Of a stretch of DNA of 64,000 nucleotides, positions 63,116 to 64,000 are shown piece by piece; position 1 is the first letter of the stretch; each line of letters starts with the position of its first letter. Made by a program: the position numbers and the translations under genes. The DNA is from an uncultured Lachnospiraceae bacterium (GTDB taxonomy: Bacteria > Bacillota > Clostridia > Lachnospirales > Lachnospiraceae): positions 1-64,000 of the forward strand of contig CAJTVL010000015.1 in the NCBI GenBank assembly GCA_910579425.1, given 5' to 3'. The notes beneath the pieces were generated by a model that saw only the letters and a list, made by a program, of their open reading frames with translations, was not told the origin of the DNA and did no database searches.

Positions 63116-64000
63116 ATGAAAAAAGTATCAACTTATATCTGGGAGCACAAATTTGCTTATCTGCTGGCCTTTTTGTCGCTGGTCATCAGTGTGGCTCTGG
63201 ATATGCTCTCGCCCCAGCTCACCCGTCGGATTGTGGACGACGTGATCCTGGGCGGAAAAACGGAAATCCTCACCCCCCTGCTGGCGGGAATCCTGCTGGT
63301 GGGCCTGGGCCGGTGCGTTTTTCAGTACATAAAGGAATTTACCTGCGACACGGCCGGCTCCAAAATCTCCGCCGATCTGCGCCGGGATCTGTTCCGCCAC
63401 GTCCAGTCCCTGAGCGCAGAGTTCTTTGACCGCACAGGCACCGGGGAATTGATGAGCCGGGTAAAGGACGACGTGGACAGGATATGGGACGGCCTTACCT
63501 ATGTGGGAATGCTGATCACGGAAGTGGTGGTACATACCTCCATCGTCCTCTTCTGCATGTACAGTCTGAACTGGCGGCTGGCAATTCTCCCCACGGCCTG
63601 CATGGCCATCGCCGCCGGCATCGCCATTTTTATGGAAAAAAAGCTGGATGAGGTTTATGAAGCTATCAGCGAGGAAAATGCCGCCCTGAACACCGTGGCA
63701 GAAGAAAATCTGGCGGGAGTTCGGACCGTGAAGGCCTTTGCCCGGGAAAAACACGAGATTACCAAGTTCTTTTCCCACAACCAGCGCTACTACGACCTGA
63801 ATATGAAACAGTCCAGGCTGTTTGTAAAATACCATCCCTGCCTCTCCCTGATCACCAAGCTGCTTCCCCTTGCGGTTCTTTTGTTCGGAGGCTTTCTGGT
63901 AAAGGATGAAAAAATGACATTAGGCTCCTTAAGCGCCTTTATCCAGTATTCCACCAATATTGTGTGGCCTATGGAAATGCTTGGCTGGCTCACCAACTCC
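63116..64000 (+). CDS. ABC exporter with fused membrane and ATPase domains, N-terminal part (runs off window)
   Basis: The visible 295 codons cover most of a type I exporter membrane domain: YIWEHKFAYLLAFLSLVISV (helix 1), LTRRIVDDVILGG, SADLRRDLFRHVQSLSAEFFD (coupling region), TGTGELMSRVKDDVDRI, and ENLAGVRTVKAFAREKHEI, which is a strong signature of MsbA/LmrA/BmrA-like proteins. The ATPase domain lies beyond the window. The start follows AATGGAGGATTACT. A heterodimeric partner gene may follow outside the window. Upstream small ORF and terminator suggest attenuation control. Confidence 0.92.
   Translation, partial: MKKVSTYIWEHKFAYLLAFLSLVISVALDMLSPQLTRRIVDDVILGGKTEILTPLLAGILLVGLGRCVFQYIKEFTCDTAGSKISADLRRDLFRHVQSLSAEFFDRTGTGELMSRVKDDVDRIWDGLTYVGMLITEVVVHTSIVLFCMYSLNWRLAILPTACMAIAAGIAIFMEKKLDEVYEAISEENAALNTVAEENLAGVRTVKAFAREKHEITKFFSHNQRYYDLNMKQSRLFVKYHPCLSLITKLLPLAVLLFGGFLVKDEKMTLGSLSAFIQYSTNIVWPMEMLGWLTNS

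Noticed and set aside
1..64000. CRISPR arrays, rRNA or tRNA genes, prophage or complete insertion sequences
   Set aside because: No regularly spaced repeat array, no tRNA-like or rRNA sequence, and no intact transposase or phage gene was seen on reading both strands; a tRNAscan or Infernal run would be needed to exclude small RNA genes fully.

Overview
The window looks like chromosome of a Gram-positive, monoderm Clostridia member, most likely a Lachnospiraceae gut bacterium. The reasons are the conserved clostridial gene blocks (ylxM-ffh-rpsP-khpA-rimM-trmD-rplS-lepB; ftsY-smc-rnc-acpP-plsX-rpmF-yceD-ackA-pta), strong AGGAGG-type ribosome binding sites, lipoprotein-anchored solute-binding proteins, a carbohydrate ABC importer without its own ATPase, and the paired ACT/DUF711 genes. 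This taxonomic call is inference from gene content; no marker rRNA or tRNA gene was seen.

Layout. 1-4.8 kb: translation/secretion operon on the minus strand. 4.8-6.8 kb: a decayed strip with a frameshifted nuclease/transposase-like gene, one small ORF and a 3' fragment of a type III restriction gene. 6.9-9.8 kb: AraC regulator, membrane-anchored GH25 lysozyme, YitT protein. 9.8-20.9 kb: ilvA, ftsY, smc, rnc, acpP, plsX, rpmF, yceD, ackA, pta, all minus, with internal promoters and terminators. 21.0-23.9 kb (plus): tmcAL, which uses acetate and ATP, divergent from pta-ackA; then uxaC. 23.9-33.8 kb (minus): a six-gene operon combining two propeller-plus-solute-binding lipoproteins, two sugar-type ABC permeases, a very long HlyD/MacA-like adaptor and a MacB-like extracellular-domain protein with only two membrane segments. 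33.9-40.3 kb (minus): DUF711, ACT, metallo-beta-lactamase, coaE, polA and an orphan zinc-finger anti-sigma-like protein.

40.6-43.3 kb (plus): an ABC remnant, then promoter, 30-codon Met-containing leader ORF, a 16-bp terminator with an overlapping antiterminator, an interspersed repeat, a 19-codon ORF and a divergent methionyl-tRNA synthetase paralogue with a degenerate KMSKS loop. 43.4-51.4 kb: polysaccharide deacetylase, two tandem GH31 glycosidases with a divergent AraC regulator, MATE exporter. 51.4-55.4 kb (minus): XRE regulator, internally deleted HipA, response regulator, ABC ATPase, ABC permease, histidine kinase. 55.5-58.4 kb: gpmI and a CDF metal transporter. 58.5-64 kb: AAA/PD-(D/E)XK protein, divergent PadR/MATE pair, then promoter, 48-codon ORF, terminator, repeat and an ABC exporter that runs off the window.

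Most interesting points. (1) The leader upstream of the MetRS paralogue has the parts of a ribosome-mediated transcription attenuator: internal Met codons, and an ORF 3' end that can pair with the terminator's left arm. A similar promoter-sORF-terminator-repeat layout precedes the ABC exporter, but there I could not find a convincing antiterminator. (2) The six-gene importer/adaptor operon joins parts of two transporter classes with no ATPase. (3) A repeat family (three copies) sits directly behind intrinsic terminators, and two other intergenic elements share a direct-inverted-direct arrangement of the local Shine-Dalgarno region.
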